Shown here: positions 36,011-44,552 of the stretch, in pieces
Position numbering within the stretch: the stretch's first letter is position 1
How the letters are laid out: every line of letters starts with the position of its first letter
Origin: a virus
Length of the DNA stretch: 64,000 nt
Direction: 5' to 3' (one strand)
IMG/VR virus record: IMGVR_UViG_3300012147_000006
Location: 62,001-126,000 of that record
Program-made: the position numbers and the translations under genes
Notes under the pieces: generated by a model
Told to the model about the DNA's origin: nothing
Database searches by the model: none
Seen by the model: only the letters and a program-made list of their open reading frames with translations

Positions 36011-36395
36011 ATGTGTGGTATTCCTCTACGTATCCAGTCTCTGCAATTATCTGAGGCTCATTCGAGCCACGCTCTAATTCAGCAATCCTAAGATTACAGA
36101 AGCTATTGTATTCTGGCCCAATTGTGTGTGTGATTTCTATAATTTGACTTCCTCCATAGCTGGATTCAATCTCAAACATCCAACCCTCTTCAAATTCTGA
36201 ACGTGGGAAGTAGTCGTTCATATAATACTCGGAAAGCCCGTTGATGTCTCTGGATAGTTTATTTTTACCAAACATTCTCCCAGCATCAAAATCGTAAAGA
36301 ATTTGTTCTTCACCAGAAGTTTGAAGCGCTGACCCGTTTATCTCAAGTAATGCCTTCAAAAGTTCTTTCTGTATTATTTCTCTAACTCTTTTCAT
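35955..36395 (-). CDS. Hypothetical protein with IIxKEL N-terminal helix, 146 aa
   Basis: MKRVREIIQKELLKALLEIN resembles the starts at 32019 and 39514. Rest: RDINGLSEYYMNDYFPRSEF, QIIEITHTIGPEYNSFCNLR. Late-type motif upstream. Possibly virion-associated. Confidence 0.75.
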   Translation of the reverse strand: MKRVREIIQKELLKALLEINGSALQTSGEEQILYDFDAGRMFGKNKLSRDINGLSEYYMNDYFPRSEFEEGWMFEIESSYGGSQIIEITHTIGPEYNSFCNLRIAELERGSNEPQIIAETGYVEEYHTFIERVNSTLGEKINPFPS

Positions 36396-36401
36396 GTACT
36401 A

Positions 36402-36409
36402 ATAAATAG
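36402..36409 (-). promoter_or_regulatory. Late-type CTATTTAT motif
   Basis: Seven bases before ATG 36395. Confidence 0.5.
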
Positions 36410-36419
36410 TACTTTAAAA

Positions 36420-36950
36420 TCAGGAAACCACTTTATTAAATGTGTTGACTACATCAGCCATATTGTCTATAGCTTCTATTGTGAGAGGTCTGTCGCTCAT
36501 TAGCTTGTTAACCATTGGTTCTCTAAGCTCTGCTTTTGGCGTATTTCTTATCTTATTTTCCAAAGTAAAATACTTAGCTACAACAGAAAGGTTTTCGCTT
36601 ATTTTTGATATAGGGTCATAACCAAGAGCTACTGCAAAATAAGATTTAACATTATCCTTAAAGTCTGGAGACATTTGAAAATCTGAATCCTCATCGAGAG
36701 CTTTATTAATCAGCAATTTTTTATACTCTTCATAAACAAGTTTTACGTCATTTACGTTGCTTGCTGAATCTATTGAGTTGGCAATGTTAGATTTATCATC
36801 TTGAGTTAGATGAAATTCTGACATTATTCTTGTCGAATATCCAAGTTTAGCGTTAGCAAGCGTAAGTGATTGATTTGATAGCTCCAGATTAAAAACTTTA
36901 ACTTCTAAATCCTTTATCATTTGTTGTTCTGGTGTAATGTTCTCTTCCAT
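36420..36950 (-). CDS. Helical hypothetical protein, 176 aa
   Basis: MEENITPEQQMIKDLEVKVF with a coiled-coil start, then helices. Composition would suit a scaffold-like protein but there is no direct support. Confidence 0.75.
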   Translation of the reverse strand: MEENITPEQQMIKDLEVKVFNLELSNQSLTLANAKLGYSTRIMSEFHLTQDDKSNIANSIDSASNVNDVKLVYEEYKKLLINKALDEDSDFQMSPDFKDNVKSYFAVALGYDPISKISENLSVVAKYFTLENKIRNTPKAELREPMVNKLMSDRPLTIEAIDNMADVVNTFNKVVS

Positions 36951-37012
36951 ACAACAAATATAATTTATTTTTATGACTTTTCCTCTTCTTTAAGGATTTT
37001 TTTTAATGTTAG

Positions 37013-37999
37013 CTACACTTTTTCTGACTTTGTTCTCATGTCAATGAAGTTGTCTGTTTCGTCAACAATTTCATAACCAAATATTTCTTCATGTATATCT
37101 TCAAGAGTAATGATTCCAAGTATATTGTCATGTTCATCAACAACAATTAACAAGTGCTGTCTTGCGGTTCTAAAAATCTCCAATATGTCATCCAACTTCG
37201 TATCATCCTTTACAGTAATTGGCTCATTTGCTTTGTTCATTATTTTAGTACCCTTTCTCATTCCGAGAAGATTCTTGGCAAGGACGACTCCAACAACTTG
37301 GTCCCTCTTTGTTTTGAAGACGGGCACTCTTGTGTGACCCTTCTGAATTATGCTATCAATTAATTCTGTGGTAAGCTTTTGGTCTTCATAGAATCTATAC
37401 ACATTTTTCTTTGGTGTCATTACCTCTCTTGCTGTCTTATCAGAGAACGTTAGAGCTCCCATAACAGTTTTTGCTTCCCTTTCATCAATATCAGTAGTAA
37501 TGTCCAGCTGGTGGTCTCTAATCATCTCGCCAATTTCAAACTTTGTATGTCGAACTGGAGGCTCAGGCCCAAGAAAATAATCCATAATTTTAGAAAGCGG
37601 CCAACATATAACCCAAAGAGCAATCATAAACACTCTAAATACAGGAGCTGCTTTTGAACCTATTTCAAGAGGATACCTTGAGCATATTGCTTGTGGTAAT
37701 ATTTCACCAAACACAACAACTAATGCTGTTGCAACAATCACAGCCATTGCACCAGTAAACATCTCACTCATGTATATTGCAAGTATGTTGTTAACTAATA
37801 CGTTACCTATAAGAATCGTACAAAGAAGAAGGTTTCCATTCTTTCTAAGTCTATAAACAACATCAGCTCTCTTGTCGCCCATGCTTATTTTTCTTTGCAA
37901 CTCTTCTTTCCCAAGGGACATAAACCCAAGGTTAAGTCCAGAAAATAATCCAGACATAAATAATAATCCTAAAATAATCCCTATACTAATTAGCTCCAT
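37013..37999 (-). CDS. CNNM/CorC-type transmembrane protein with CBS pair, 328 aa
   Basis: Residues 1-140 are a DUF21/CNNM membrane domain (SGLFSGLNLGFMSLGKEELQ, IGNVLVNNILAIYM, VVFGEILPQAICSRYP: the conserved NxxN and GEILPQ). Then EREAKTVMGALTFSDKTARE-VMTP and two CBS motifs (GHTRVPVFKTKRDQVVGVVL; VVDEHDNILGIITLEDIHEE). Bacterial relatives are Mg2+/Co2+ transport proteins. Phage copies are rare to my knowledge. Overlaps the HD-Pnk gene by 14 bases. Confidence 0.9.
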   Translation of the reverse strand: MELISIGIILGLLFMSGLFSGLNLGFMSLGKEELQRKISMGDKRADVVYRLRKNGNLLLCTILIGNVLVNNILAIYMSEMFTGAMAVIVATALVVVFGEILPQAICSRYPLEIGSKAAPVFRVFMIALWVICWPLSKIMDYFLGPEPPVRHTKFEIGEMIRDHQLDITTDIDEREAKTVMGALTFSDKTAREVMTPKKNVYRFYEDQKLTTELIDSIIQKGHTRVPVFKTKRDQVVGVVLAKNLLGMRKGTKIMNKANEPITVKDDTKLDDILEIFRTARQHLLIVVDEHDNILGIITLEDIHEEIFGYEIVDETDNFIDMRTKSEKV

Positions 38000-39143
38000 C
38001 TTCTTTTACGTGGTATTGAACTTTATAACATTCGTTGAGGTCTGGGACATCCAGGGCACCAATCATACTATTAACTGCGTCCTCTGGGACCTTGTAGTAT
38101 CTGTTATGATTTTGATTTAATAAAACTTTATATGGAACCTCTATGTAGATAACTTCTACCTTGGCTCCGTAATCTTCAAATTCTTTAATAGCCTTTCCAC
38201 GCATATCTTTTGTGATATTTGTTGCGTTGAATACAAAATCTTGCTTAACTCTCATGTGAACTTTACACATTTCCTTGATGTCTTGATAGATGTGGCCTTC
38301 TGCTTTGGTGTCTCCACGCTTAACTTTTCTTTCTCTTCTCAGCGCATCAATTGATACCATTGGAAGGTCGGGTATGTTGTTTTTAATAAAAGTGTCTTTA
38401 CCAGAACCTGAAACAGCGCACATAATGTAGGCTATTAAATCTTTTTCATCAAAAGGCTCATAGTCAGGGTGTGCTTCTTCTTTTTGGAAGTAGTATCTTC
38501 TACCGAGGTCGGATGCGAACTCTCTTGCGTTTCCAAAGCATTTATTATCCTTGCAAAGCTCTTCAAACAATTCTACACGCATTAGCATTTCTTCTGAATC
38601 TTTTGCAATCCTACCAAGTATATCAGCTTTTGCAAATAGTCCAAGCATTTTCGTATTAAGAAACAAACTTGCGCCAATAACCTCTTTATCTGGATTCTCT
38701 TTTTCTATAGCCCAAATTGGCAATCCGTGGTGACGAACAAGCTTACAAATATGTTCTCTAATTATAAATGGAGTTGATATGTCTTTGTATAAAATTACCC
38801 TGGCAGTCTTCTCTCCTCTCTTGGCATGACTTCTTGAGGTGATTGCCATTCTCTTGACTCCATTCTCTTCAATTTCCTCTTCTTCTGTTGTGGAACGTTT
38901 TTCTATGTCATGAAACATTGCGGTTGCAAACAATATATGTTGCCCCTGTTCGTCAAAACACTTAAAATCTGGATGTGCAACAAGTGCCTCCGCCACCATT
39001 TTGGTGTGAACGAATACATCGCCTTCAGCGTGCCAGATTTTATCTTGAGGTACTCCCTTCATATCTCGGAACCAATCGAATTCTTTTTCGAGTTTGTCCC
39101 AAGGTATAGGAAGCCCTACTTCATAGTAAGGGAATTTCCACAT
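37986..39143 (-). CDS. HD-Pnk: HD phosphohydrolase plus polynucleotide kinase, 385 aa
   Basis: N-terminal HD domain (H46 in VHTKM, H78-D79 in FHDIEK, H-rich RHHGLP) and a C-terminal P-loop kinase (CAVSGSGKDTF, 243-252; SIDALRRERKVKRGD; FNATN; late lid). This order matches bacterial HD-Pnk enzymes, known from Bacteroidota such as Runella, which heal RNA/DNA ends by removing 2',3' phosphates and adding 5' phosphate. In a phage this suits tRNA repair after host nuclease attack, though I see no RNA ligase in the window. Confidence 0.85.
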   Translation of the reverse strand: MWKFPYYEVGLPIPWDKLEKEFDWFRDMKGVPQDKIWHAEGDVFVHTKMVAEALVAHPDFKCFDEQGQHILFATAMFHDIEKRSTTEEEEIEENGVKRMAITSRSHAKRGEKTARVILYKDISTPFIIREHICKLVRHHGLPIWAIEKENPDKEVIGASLFLNTKMLGLFAKADILGRIAKDSEEMLMRVELFEELCKDNKCFGNAREFASDLGRRYYFQKEEAHPDYEPFDEKDLIAYIMCAVSGSGKDTFIKNNIPDLPMVSIDALRRERKVKRGDTKAEGHIYQDIKEMCKVHMRVKQDFVFNATNITKDMRGKAIKEFEDYGAKVEVIYIEVPYKVLLNQNHNRYYKVPEDAVNSMIGALDVPDLNECYKVQYHVKEDGAN

Positions 39144-39175
39144 AATTGTTTATACGTAAATTTAATTGAAATGTT

Positions 39176-39340
39176 CTACTTATTTTTGCTATCTTTCTTG
39201 TAGGGGCAATGCTTGCAATTATTGTTGCAGCAAAAGTTTCTATCTCTAAGGTATGATTCGGTAAATACTTTATAAGTAATGTCACCAGATTTTTCCCAAT
39301 AGAAATCTACACCCTCTTCTAATATAAGCTTCTTACTCAT
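39176..39340 (-). CDS. DUF5522-like Cys-rich protein, 54 aa
   Basis: MSKKLILEEGVDFYWEKSGD, TESYLRDRNFCCNNNCKHCP; the CCxxxCxHCPY end is typical of DUF5522. Overlaps the previous gene (AATGAGTAA). Confidence 0.75.
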   Translation of the reverse strand: MSKKLILEEGVDFYWEKSGDITYKVFTESYLRDRNFCCNNNCKHCPYKKDSKNK

Positions 39341-39443
39341 TTGCAATAAATATGTAGATATAGTTACCCTCTTCAAGGGTGGATGTGCTTACCCAGGCTG
39401 GCGAATCTTGCTCAACTGCGTATGTTGTGTGTTTTGTCTTCAT
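39333..39443 (-). CDS. Small hypothetical protein, 36 aa
   Basis: MKTKHTTYAVEQDSPAWVST..., ends IYIFIANE, overlapping the next start by 8 bases. Coupling supports it. Confidence 0.6.
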   Translation of the reverse strand: MKTKHTTYAVEQDSPAWVSTSTLEEGNYIYIFIANE

Positions 39444-39490
39444 TATTAGTAAAAATATATACTTTATATTTCAATATCAATAGTTTTTGT

Positions 39491-39498
39491 CTATTTAT
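39491..39498 (+). promoter_or_regulatory. Late-type CTATTTAT motif
   Basis: 16 bases before ATG 39514, followed by AATAAAG. Confidence 0.55.
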
Positions 39499-39513
39499 AA
39501 TAAAGTGATTTTT

Positions 39514-39765
39514 ATGAAAAAGGAAATAATGGATATTATAAAGGAGGAGTTTGAGAGTGTTTTCTCAAAAACATTTTCTGGTGAAGAGATTTCTAATGCA
39601 ATTAATAACAAGTACTTTATACACACCAAGGGTGGGAACGTCTTTTCTCCCGTAAAGCTAAACAAAGACTTTGTTGTTGGAGTAAACAATGACTGTCAAC
39701 ATGTTAACGTACCATTGGGTGAAATCACATTAATAGAAACCGCAGAAGAAAGATTTAGAAAATGA
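39514..39765 (+). CDS. Hypothetical protein with IIKEEF N-terminal helix, 83 aa
   Basis: MKKEIMDIIKEEFESVFSKT, then GGNVFSPVKLNKDFVVGVNN. Start after the late-type motif. Member of the shared N-terminal helix set. Confidence 0.75.
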   Translation: MKKEIMDIIKEEFESVFSKTFSGEEISNAINNKYFIHTKGGNVFSPVKLNKDFVVGVNNDCQHVNVPLGEITLIETAEERFRK

Positions 39766-39838
39766 TGGAAGTTGAAAACTTTTTAGTCTTTTGGTCGAAT
39801 TTTTGCGTCTTAACAGTAGGGTTTAGTTTTTAGTGAGT

Positions 39839-39846
39839 CTATTTAT
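39839..39846 (+). promoter_or_regulatory. Late-type CTATTTAT motif
   Basis: 36 bases before ATG 39882; a TATTAGACC...GGCTAATATA inverted repeat lies between. Confidence 0.5.
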
Positions 39847-39881
39847 ATTAGACCAGCAAAAACGGCTAATATAAAATAGAA

Positions 39882-40166
39882 ATGTCACAAGTAGATAAGA
39901 AAATAGAATTCATTAAAATTTGGTATACATCAGAGTGTGCTAAGCTTAGCTTTGGAGATAGTCTTAAGCTTGCCAGAATATGGATTGAAGTTTGTCTTAA
40001 AGATGAGGAGTATGAGATGGCAGCTGCAATAACAGAGGAAAGACAGAAAATAATAAAGAAACACATCAAAAATAAGAGAAGCAAAAGACGTTTGTCTCAA
40101 AAGATTGTGATTTGGATATATCTTTGCAAAAGGAAGATGTCTGCCAAGCTTAAAAATAGACGATAA
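39882..40166 (+). CDS. Small basic protein with UVR-like motif, 94 aa
   Basis: MSQVDKKIEFIKIWYTSECA; DEEYEMAAAITEERQKIIKK recalls the UVR helix; C-terminus strongly basic (KHIKNKRSKRRLSQK). Probably nucleic-acid binding. Confidence 0.75.
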   Translation: MSQVDKKIEFIKIWYTSECAKLSFGDSLKLARIWIEVCLKDEEYEMAAAITEERQKIIKKHIKNKRSKRRLSQKIVIWIYLCKRKMSAKLKNRR

Positions 40167-40484
40167 AAGTATTTTTTTTAACCCGTTAGCTTTACCAATA
40201 GAATCCCGTGTACCCTTTGACTTCGAATACCAAAAAGCTACTACTAATTCTGAATTTTCTATTATTGTTGTATTTCTTAGGAATCCAGCTTTTTTACCAA
40301 ACAGGTCCCACTGGGCAAGGTAAATTTCGGTTGGCAAACCTTTTTCTTTGGCATATCTCTCAGATAATTTGTCGGCACCCCTTGTTCCTCCAGATACTAT
40401 TTTAGTGATATAAAATTGTTCTAAAGTTTTCTTAAGAAGCTCATAATCATTAAACTCCCTACCTCCTATTACTGCTACTTTCAT
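39930..40484 (-). CDS. SLOG-fold (YspA-like) protein; 3' end probably frameshifted
   Basis: MKVAVIGGREFNDYELLKKT, KIVSGGTRGADKLSERYAKE and SKGTRDSIGKANGLKK form a YspA-type SLOG nucleotide-binding domain of about 110 residues. After GLKK (eight-A run, 40172-40179) the frame runs 230 bases antisense through the 39882 gene and makes no domain sense. One more A would end the protein at TAA 40150, beside the convergent stop. Confidence 0.75.
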   Translation of the reverse strand: MKVAVIGGREFNDYELLKKTLEQFYITKIVSGGTRGADKLSERYAKEKGLPTEIYLAQWDLFGKKAGFLRNTTIIENSELVVAFWYSKSKGTRDSIGKANGLKKILLSSIFKLGRHLPFAKIYPNHNLLRQTSFASLIFDVFLYYFLSFLCYCSCHLILLIFKTNFNPYSGKLKTISKAKLSTL

Positions 40485-40487
40485 ATT

Positions 40488-40697
40488 TTAATATTTAAAA
40501 ATCTCTGGAAGAAGGTTTTTTACCATATCTCTAAAACCATCATTACTACCAATTTCTTTTATAAGTAAAAATTTAAACTCTTCCCTATATTTTTCATTTT
40601 TAATGATATTTTCTTTGGTTACATTTTTAAAACCATTTGCCATTAAATTACGAACACCGTTATCTATCAAATGTTCTCTAATTTGTTTATTTTCCAT
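40488..40697 (-). CDS. Hypothetical protein, 69 aa
   Basis: MENKQIREHLIDNGVRNLMA, ends FRDMVKNLLPEIFKY. Helical. Unknown. Confidence 0.7.
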   Translation of the reverse strand: MENKQIREHLIDNGVRNLMANGFKNVTKENIIKNEKYREEFKFLLIKEIGSNDGFRDMVKNLLPEIFKY

Positions 40698-40714
40698 TAT
40701 TTTCTAAATTTAGA

Positions 40715-40769
40715 AGTGTTAAAAAATATGCCAACTTGGTATTCGTCAATAAAAAACATTTTTAACACT
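40715..40769 (+). other. Long inverted repeat before endonuclease gene
   Basis: AGTGTTAAAAA and TTTTTAACACT flank a 33-base loop; the right arm merges with a late-type motif. May block read-through or control translation. Confidence 0.5.
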
Positions 40770-40775
40770 ATTTAT
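40768..40775 (+). promoter_or_regulatory. Late-type CTATTTAT motif
   Basis: 15 bases before ATG 40790. Confidence 0.5.
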
Positions 40776-40789
40776 ATAAAAATAAAGTT

Positions 40790-41710
40790 ATGGCTAATAA
40801 GTTTAATACACAAATATTTATAAATAAATCAACAAAAATTCATGGTGAATATTATGACTACTCCTTGGTTGAGTATAAAAATTGTGATTCTAAAGTTAAA
40901 ATAATATGCCCAAAGCATGGTAAGTTTGAGCAAATTCCTTACTTACATTATAAAAAAGGTAGTGGATGTATTAAATGTGCTGAAGAAAAAGTTGGAATGT
41001 CGTTTAGAAAGAGTGGTAAAGATTTTATCTCAGAAGCCAATAAAATACATAATTATTTTTATGATTATTCTTTTGTAAAATATGATGGTGCTCGAAAAAA
41101 CATAACAATAACCTGCTTAAAACATGGAGAATTTGACCAGACTCCAACTAATCACTTAAAAGGAAAAGGTTGTAGGAAATGTTATAATGAAAAAATAAGA
41201 GACAGACTATTGATGACAACAGAAGAATTTACGTCAAGAGCTAAAATAATTCATGATTATAAATTTGACTACTCATTGGTTAGCTATAACGGTGGTAGAA
41301 ATAAAGTAAAAATAATATGCCCTATACACGGAGAGTTTGAACAGACTCCAGAAAATCACCTTAGTAATCGTGGGTGCAGGAAATGTAGAAGTTCTAAAGG
41401 GGAAAAAGAAATAAGAAAAATTCTAAAAGAAAATGAGATTAATTTCAAAGAACAACACACATTTGAATTGTGTAGGCATATAAACAAACTTCCTTTTGAT
41501 TTCTATTTACCTGAACGTAATTTATGTATTGAATTTGATGGTAGACAGCATTTTGAGGTAATTGAATTTTATGGAGGACAAAAAGGCTTTGATTCTACAA
41601 AAATAAATGACCAAATCAAAAATGATTATTGCAAAAATAATGGAGTCACACTAATTAGAATTAAGTATGACTCCATTATAAAAAAAGAGTTAAATAAAAT
41701 TATTTCCTAA
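40790..41710 (+). CDS. Homing-type endonuclease with three zinc-finger-like repeats and Vsr-like domain, 306 aa
   Basis: Three repeats of about 65 residues read YDYS-VEY...KVKIICPKHGKFEQ...HY-KGSGCIKC (C-x-H and C-x2-C ligands). The C-terminal 100 residues hold INKLPFDFYLPERNLCIEFD and GRQHFEVIEFYGG, the D...E-x-D core of a Vsr/PD-(D/E)XK nuclease. Free-standing mobile gene; it sits beside nadE with a convergent 11-base overlap. Confidence 0.85.
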   Translation: MANKFNTQIFINKSTKIHGEYYDYSLVEYKNCDSKVKIICPKHGKFEQIPYLHYKKGSGCIKCAEEKVGMSFRKSGKDFISEANKIHNYFYDYSFVKYDGARKNITITCLKHGEFDQTPTNHLKGKGCRKCYNEKIRDRLLMTTEEFTSRAKIIHDYKFDYSLVSYNGGRNKVKIICPIHGEFEQTPENHLSNRGCRKCRSSKGEKEIRKILKENEINFKEQHTFELCRHINKLPFDFYLPERNLCIEFDGRQHFEVIEFYGGQKGFDSTKINDQIKNDYCKNNGVTLIRIKYDSIIKKELNKIIS

Positions 41711-42554
41711 AAACATCTGTATTAAATGTTGGAATAGGTATCATCTTGTGAAGATTAGCTCTATGTCTTTTTAGATATATTTTCATTACTTCTTTTTCTC
41801 TTTCACTACAATCTTCATATATATGAACACCAAGATTTATGTCATTTGATGCTGTACCTGTATAATAATTCATAGCCCACTCTAATTCTGAGTATGTACA
41901 TCCCAATTGTTCTTCGTCTGTACGAGCGTCATCATGAAGTCCATCTGTAGGAGCAGCAACCAGGATGTCGTTGTTAATTCCAAGCTCAGAACCTAACTTA
42001 TAAACTTCTGACTTCATAAGGTCAGCGATAGGAGATAAATCAACCCCACCATCACCATACTTAGTATAGAATCCGATTCCGAAATCCTCAACTTTGTTTC
42101 CAGTTCCAGCGACAAGCATTTTGTTCATTCCTGCATATTGATAAAGAGTTGTCATCCTAAGTCTTGAACGTGTGTTCGCCATTGAGAAATCAAAGTCTTC
42201 AGCAGAAATCATTCCTACAACTCCTTTTGATTTATTAGCATATGTGTTATAAAGAACGCCATAAGCCTCTGTAAGGTCAATCTCTTTTGAAGTTACATTG
42301 TCGAAGTTATCCTTAAGCCATTGAATGTGGTTCTTGGCTCTATCAACTTCTGCAGTCCCCTGGTGAATTGGCATTTCAAGAACCAAAAGGTTCATTCCAG
42401 TTCTTGCGCATAATGTAGACACTACTGCAGAATCAATTCCTCCAGATACTCCCATTACAAATCCGTTTGTTCCAGATTTTCTAACGTAGTCAGTTAACCA
42501 GTCAGAAATCCCTTCTGCGATGGCGCTATAGTTAAGTGTTGTAGTTGTTTCCAT
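41700..42554 (-). CDS. nadE: NAD synthetase, ammonia-dependent type, 284 aa
   Basis: FVMGVSGGIDSAVVSTLCAR near residue 38 is the PP-loop of N-type ATP pyrophosphatases; GTGNKVEDFGIGFYTKYGDG, DLSPIADLMKSEVYKLGSEL and APTDGLHDDARTDEEQLGCT are NadE signatures. No glutaminase domain. It amidates nicotinate adenine dinucleotide to NAD+, the last step of the Preiss-Handler route. Next to nadD with 5 bases between. Confidence 0.95.
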   Translation of the reverse strand: METTTTLNYSAIAEGISDWLTDYVRKSGTNGFVMGVSGGIDSAVVSTLCARTGMNLLVLEMPIHQGTAEVDRAKNHIQWLKDNFDNVTSKEIDLTEAYGVLYNTYANKSKGVVGMISAEDFDFSMANTRSRLRMTTLYQYAGMNKMLVAGTGNKVEDFGIGFYTKYGDGGVDLSPIADLMKSEVYKLGSELGINNDILVAAPTDGLHDDARTDEEQLGCTYSELEWAMNYYTGTASNDINLGVHIYEDCSEREKEVMKIYLKRHRANLHKMIPIPTFNTDVFRK

Positions 42555-42559
42555 TTTAT

Positions 42560-43186
42560 TTATTTTTGAAATAATTTGTGTTCTTCAATGTGTTCAATTA
42601 CCGCATCTGGAACGAAGTATCTATTTGAAATATTTAATTGGATGTTCTTTCTAATTAAAGTGGCAGAAATGTCAATCTGAGGAACATCTTTAAGGTATGT
42701 TGATACTGAGTGAGCTTTGTCTGTCAACTTCCACTTAGAATCCTTCTCAGACACTTCTCGTGGATATACAATCATATCATGCATGTCAAGAATTTCTTCA
42801 CGTTTTCTCCAGTAGTTACCCATTTTTCTCTGAGTATCTGTTCCAACCACGATTGTAAAATGAGTCTCTGGGTGTGCGTTTCGAAGTGCGCTTAGCGTTT
42901 CTGCAGTGTAAGATGGAACTGGCATGCTAAATTCAATATCACATGTAGAAAACTTAGGCTCATCAGCAATTGCCTTAGAAACCATCTCTAATCTATGGTT
43001 GGCATCTTCGAGTTCTCCGCTTTTTACCTTAGCAGGGTTTTGGGGGGACACAACAAACCATAATTCATCAAGGTCTGTGTGCTCAAGAGCTGCCTTAGCA
43101 ACAATGAGGTGGCCAATATGAATAGGGTTGAATGAACCGAAGTATAATCCAACTTTTTTATTTAGAAGTTTAGTCTTCATTTTCAT
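42560..43186 (-). CDS. nadD: Nicotinate mononucleotide adenylyltransferase, ~206 aa
   Basis: GLYFGSFNPIHIGHLIVAKA is the nucleotidyl transferase HxGH-type site; ISATLIRKNI matches ISxTxIR. WFVVSPQNPAKVKS and TIVVGTDTQRKMGNYWR support NadD rather than NadR or NMNAT of other types. It makes NaAD from NaMN and ATP. Two nearby ATGs (43186, 43180) overlap the Nudix gene's end. Confidence 0.92.
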   Translation of the reverse strand: MKMKTKLLNKKVGLYFGSFNPIHIGHLIVAKAALEHTDLDELWFVVSPQNPAKVKSGELEDANHRLEMVSKAIADEPKFSTCDIEFSMPVPSYTAETLSALRNAHPETHFTIVVGTDTQRKMGNYWRKREEILDMHDMIVYPREVSEKDSKWKLTDKAHSVSTYLKDVPQIDISATLIRKNIQLNISNRYFVPDAVIEHIEEHKLFQK

Positions 43187-43847
43187 CTTCGTTTATAACT
43201 TGTTCAGCAATTTTCTTTGCACGCTCCATTCTTTGATTCTCAATAAACTGTCTTCCTGCAGCAACTACTTCAGAATTTCTAAAATGCCAAAGCGCTTGTG
43301 CTCCAATTAGTGTTTTTCCATCACAAATAGTTCCATCAGCAACCATATCAAAGAACTTGCTAACACCATGTGATTCTATCTCAATATTTTCATGCTCCCC
43401 TTCTACTCCTCCGCCATTTGAAGCTTTGTCTTCATTGGTAACAAAAGCTAAGTACAAGTAAATTTTTTCTGAAGAGTACCCTGGAGAAGCAAAGAAAGAG
43501 TTTAGCAAGCCCATCTTTCCTTCTTGTACTTCGTACCCAATTTCTTCTTTTATCTCTCTTAAGGCAGCGTCTGATGGAGATTCTCCTTCATCAACTTTTC
43601 CAGCTGGAATTTCAAGGATATTACCATCAACTTTGTCATCAATTGGATAACGGTGTTGCTTAACAAGAATTACAGTATCATCACTGTTGTTGTAGACAAC
43701 AATAGCTACAGCGTCTGGTCTTGTAAGTTTGAATCTGTCGTAAGTTTGAACTTCTCCGTCTTCAGCAGTCTCTTCAACAATGCCTTTATCAATTTTAAAG
43801 TACTTATCATACTCTCTTTGTTCTGTTATTACTTTAATTTTTGGCAT
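43170..43847 (-). CDS. Nudix hydrolase, ADP-ribose pyrophosphatase-like, 225 aa
   Basis: GKVDEGESPSDAALREIKEE then IGY is a complete Nudix box (GX5EX7REUXEEXGU); VILVKQHRYPIDDKVDGNIL-EIPAG precedes it as in NudF-type enzymes. Likely hydrolyses ADP-ribose, which would recycle products of NAD+-cleaving enzymes. Overlaps nadD by up to 17 bases. Confidence 0.9.
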   Translation of the reverse strand: MPKIKVITEQREYDKYFKIDKGIVEETAEDGEVQTYDRFKLTRPDAVAIVVYNNSDDTVILVKQHRYPIDDKVDGNILEIPAGKVDEGESPSDAALREIKEEIGYEVQEGKMGLLNSFFASPGYSSEKIYLYLAFVTNEDKASNGGGVEGEHENIEIESHGVSKFFDMVADGTICDGKTLIGAQALWHFRNSEVVAAGRQFIENQRMERAKKIAEQVINEDENED

Positions 43848-44253
43848 CGTTTATTTTTTTAATTAGGTTTTCAATTTTAGCTTTTGCTCCAACCCCAAGA
43901 GGTCTCTTGTCTCCGTCTTGCTTGTCAATCCTTACAAAAACTGCTCGTGTTTTGCAAACCAACTTTTCCATTCCAGTGTGAACATTATATTTTCTCGCTT
44001 CAAGCGCAATTACTATTGATGTGGTTCCAACACTTATTGGTTCTCCATAAATATTAACTTGCGTATTTTCTCTCACTTTTTTGAGGAATTTTACTCCCTC
44101 CATTTCTCCAGTTACCATACTGCTTGATTCACACAAGCTTGTGGCCCAAATTGCCCCAGCCTTGTCTAAAAAACTCATCATTTTCCCACCAAAAAGATTA
44201 CCATGAATTCCAAGGTCACCTTTCAATACTAATTCTCTTGTAATAAGCTCCAT
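43834..44253 (-). CDS. Acyl-CoA thioesterase-like hotdog protein, 139 aa
   Basis: LGIHGNLFGGKMMSFLDKAG and VKFLKKVRENTQVNIYGEPI are typical of the YciA/BFIT acyl-CoA thioesterase group (the N/D and GG active-site loop are present). Substrate and reason for being in an NAD cluster unknown. ATG 44253 chosen over TTG 44262. Confidence 0.85.
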   Translation of the reverse strand: MELITRELVLKGDLGIHGNLFGGKMMSFLDKAGAIWATSLCESSSMVTGEMEGVKFLKKVRENTQVNIYGEPISVGTTSIVIALEARKYNVHTGMEKLVCKTRAVFVRIDKQDGDKRPLGVGAKAKIENLIKKINDAKN

Positions 44254-44258
44254 ATTAA

Positions 44259-44378
44259 TCAAACTCTTATTTTAACTCCAGTGCAAATTCTATTTTCATC
44301 CAAAACTACTCCTATAGTTTTTATTGGTCTGTTATTTGAAAACTTTAACAAATCTATTTCTATACTTTTTGTCATCAT
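44259..44378 (-). CDS. Small hypothetical protein, 39 aa
   Basis: MMTKSIEIDLLKFSNNRPIK..., ends TGVKIRV a few bases before the thioesterase start. Beta-like. Overlaps the 44332 frame. Confidence 0.55.
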   Translation of the reverse strand: MMTKSIEIDLLKFSNNRPIKTIGVVLDENRICTGVKIRV

Positions 44379-44549
44379 TCACCTTAAGTTCATTAAGCAA
44401 ATAATTAATAGTGTCATCAACGCCTTTTAAATACGCTTGATTTACGTTTGACCACAATGTTTCATCAGACATGTTGTCTGGAGAATTTGGTTTTATGTTA
44501 TCAGAATAGTCAACTGATTTTTCTTTAAATTTTCTCTAATATTTTTCAT
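44332..44549 (-). CDS. Hypothetical protein with apparent frameshift, ~72 aa
   Basis: ATG 44549 reads MKNIREN, then goes out of frame; the other frame gives FKEKSVDYSDNIKPNSPDNM, SDETLWSNVNQAYLKGVDDT. Adding one A to the run at 44530-44533 makes MKNIREKFKEKSVDYSDN continuous. Intact part from ATG 44472 is 46 aa. Confidence 0.5.
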
Positions 44550-44552
44550 ATT

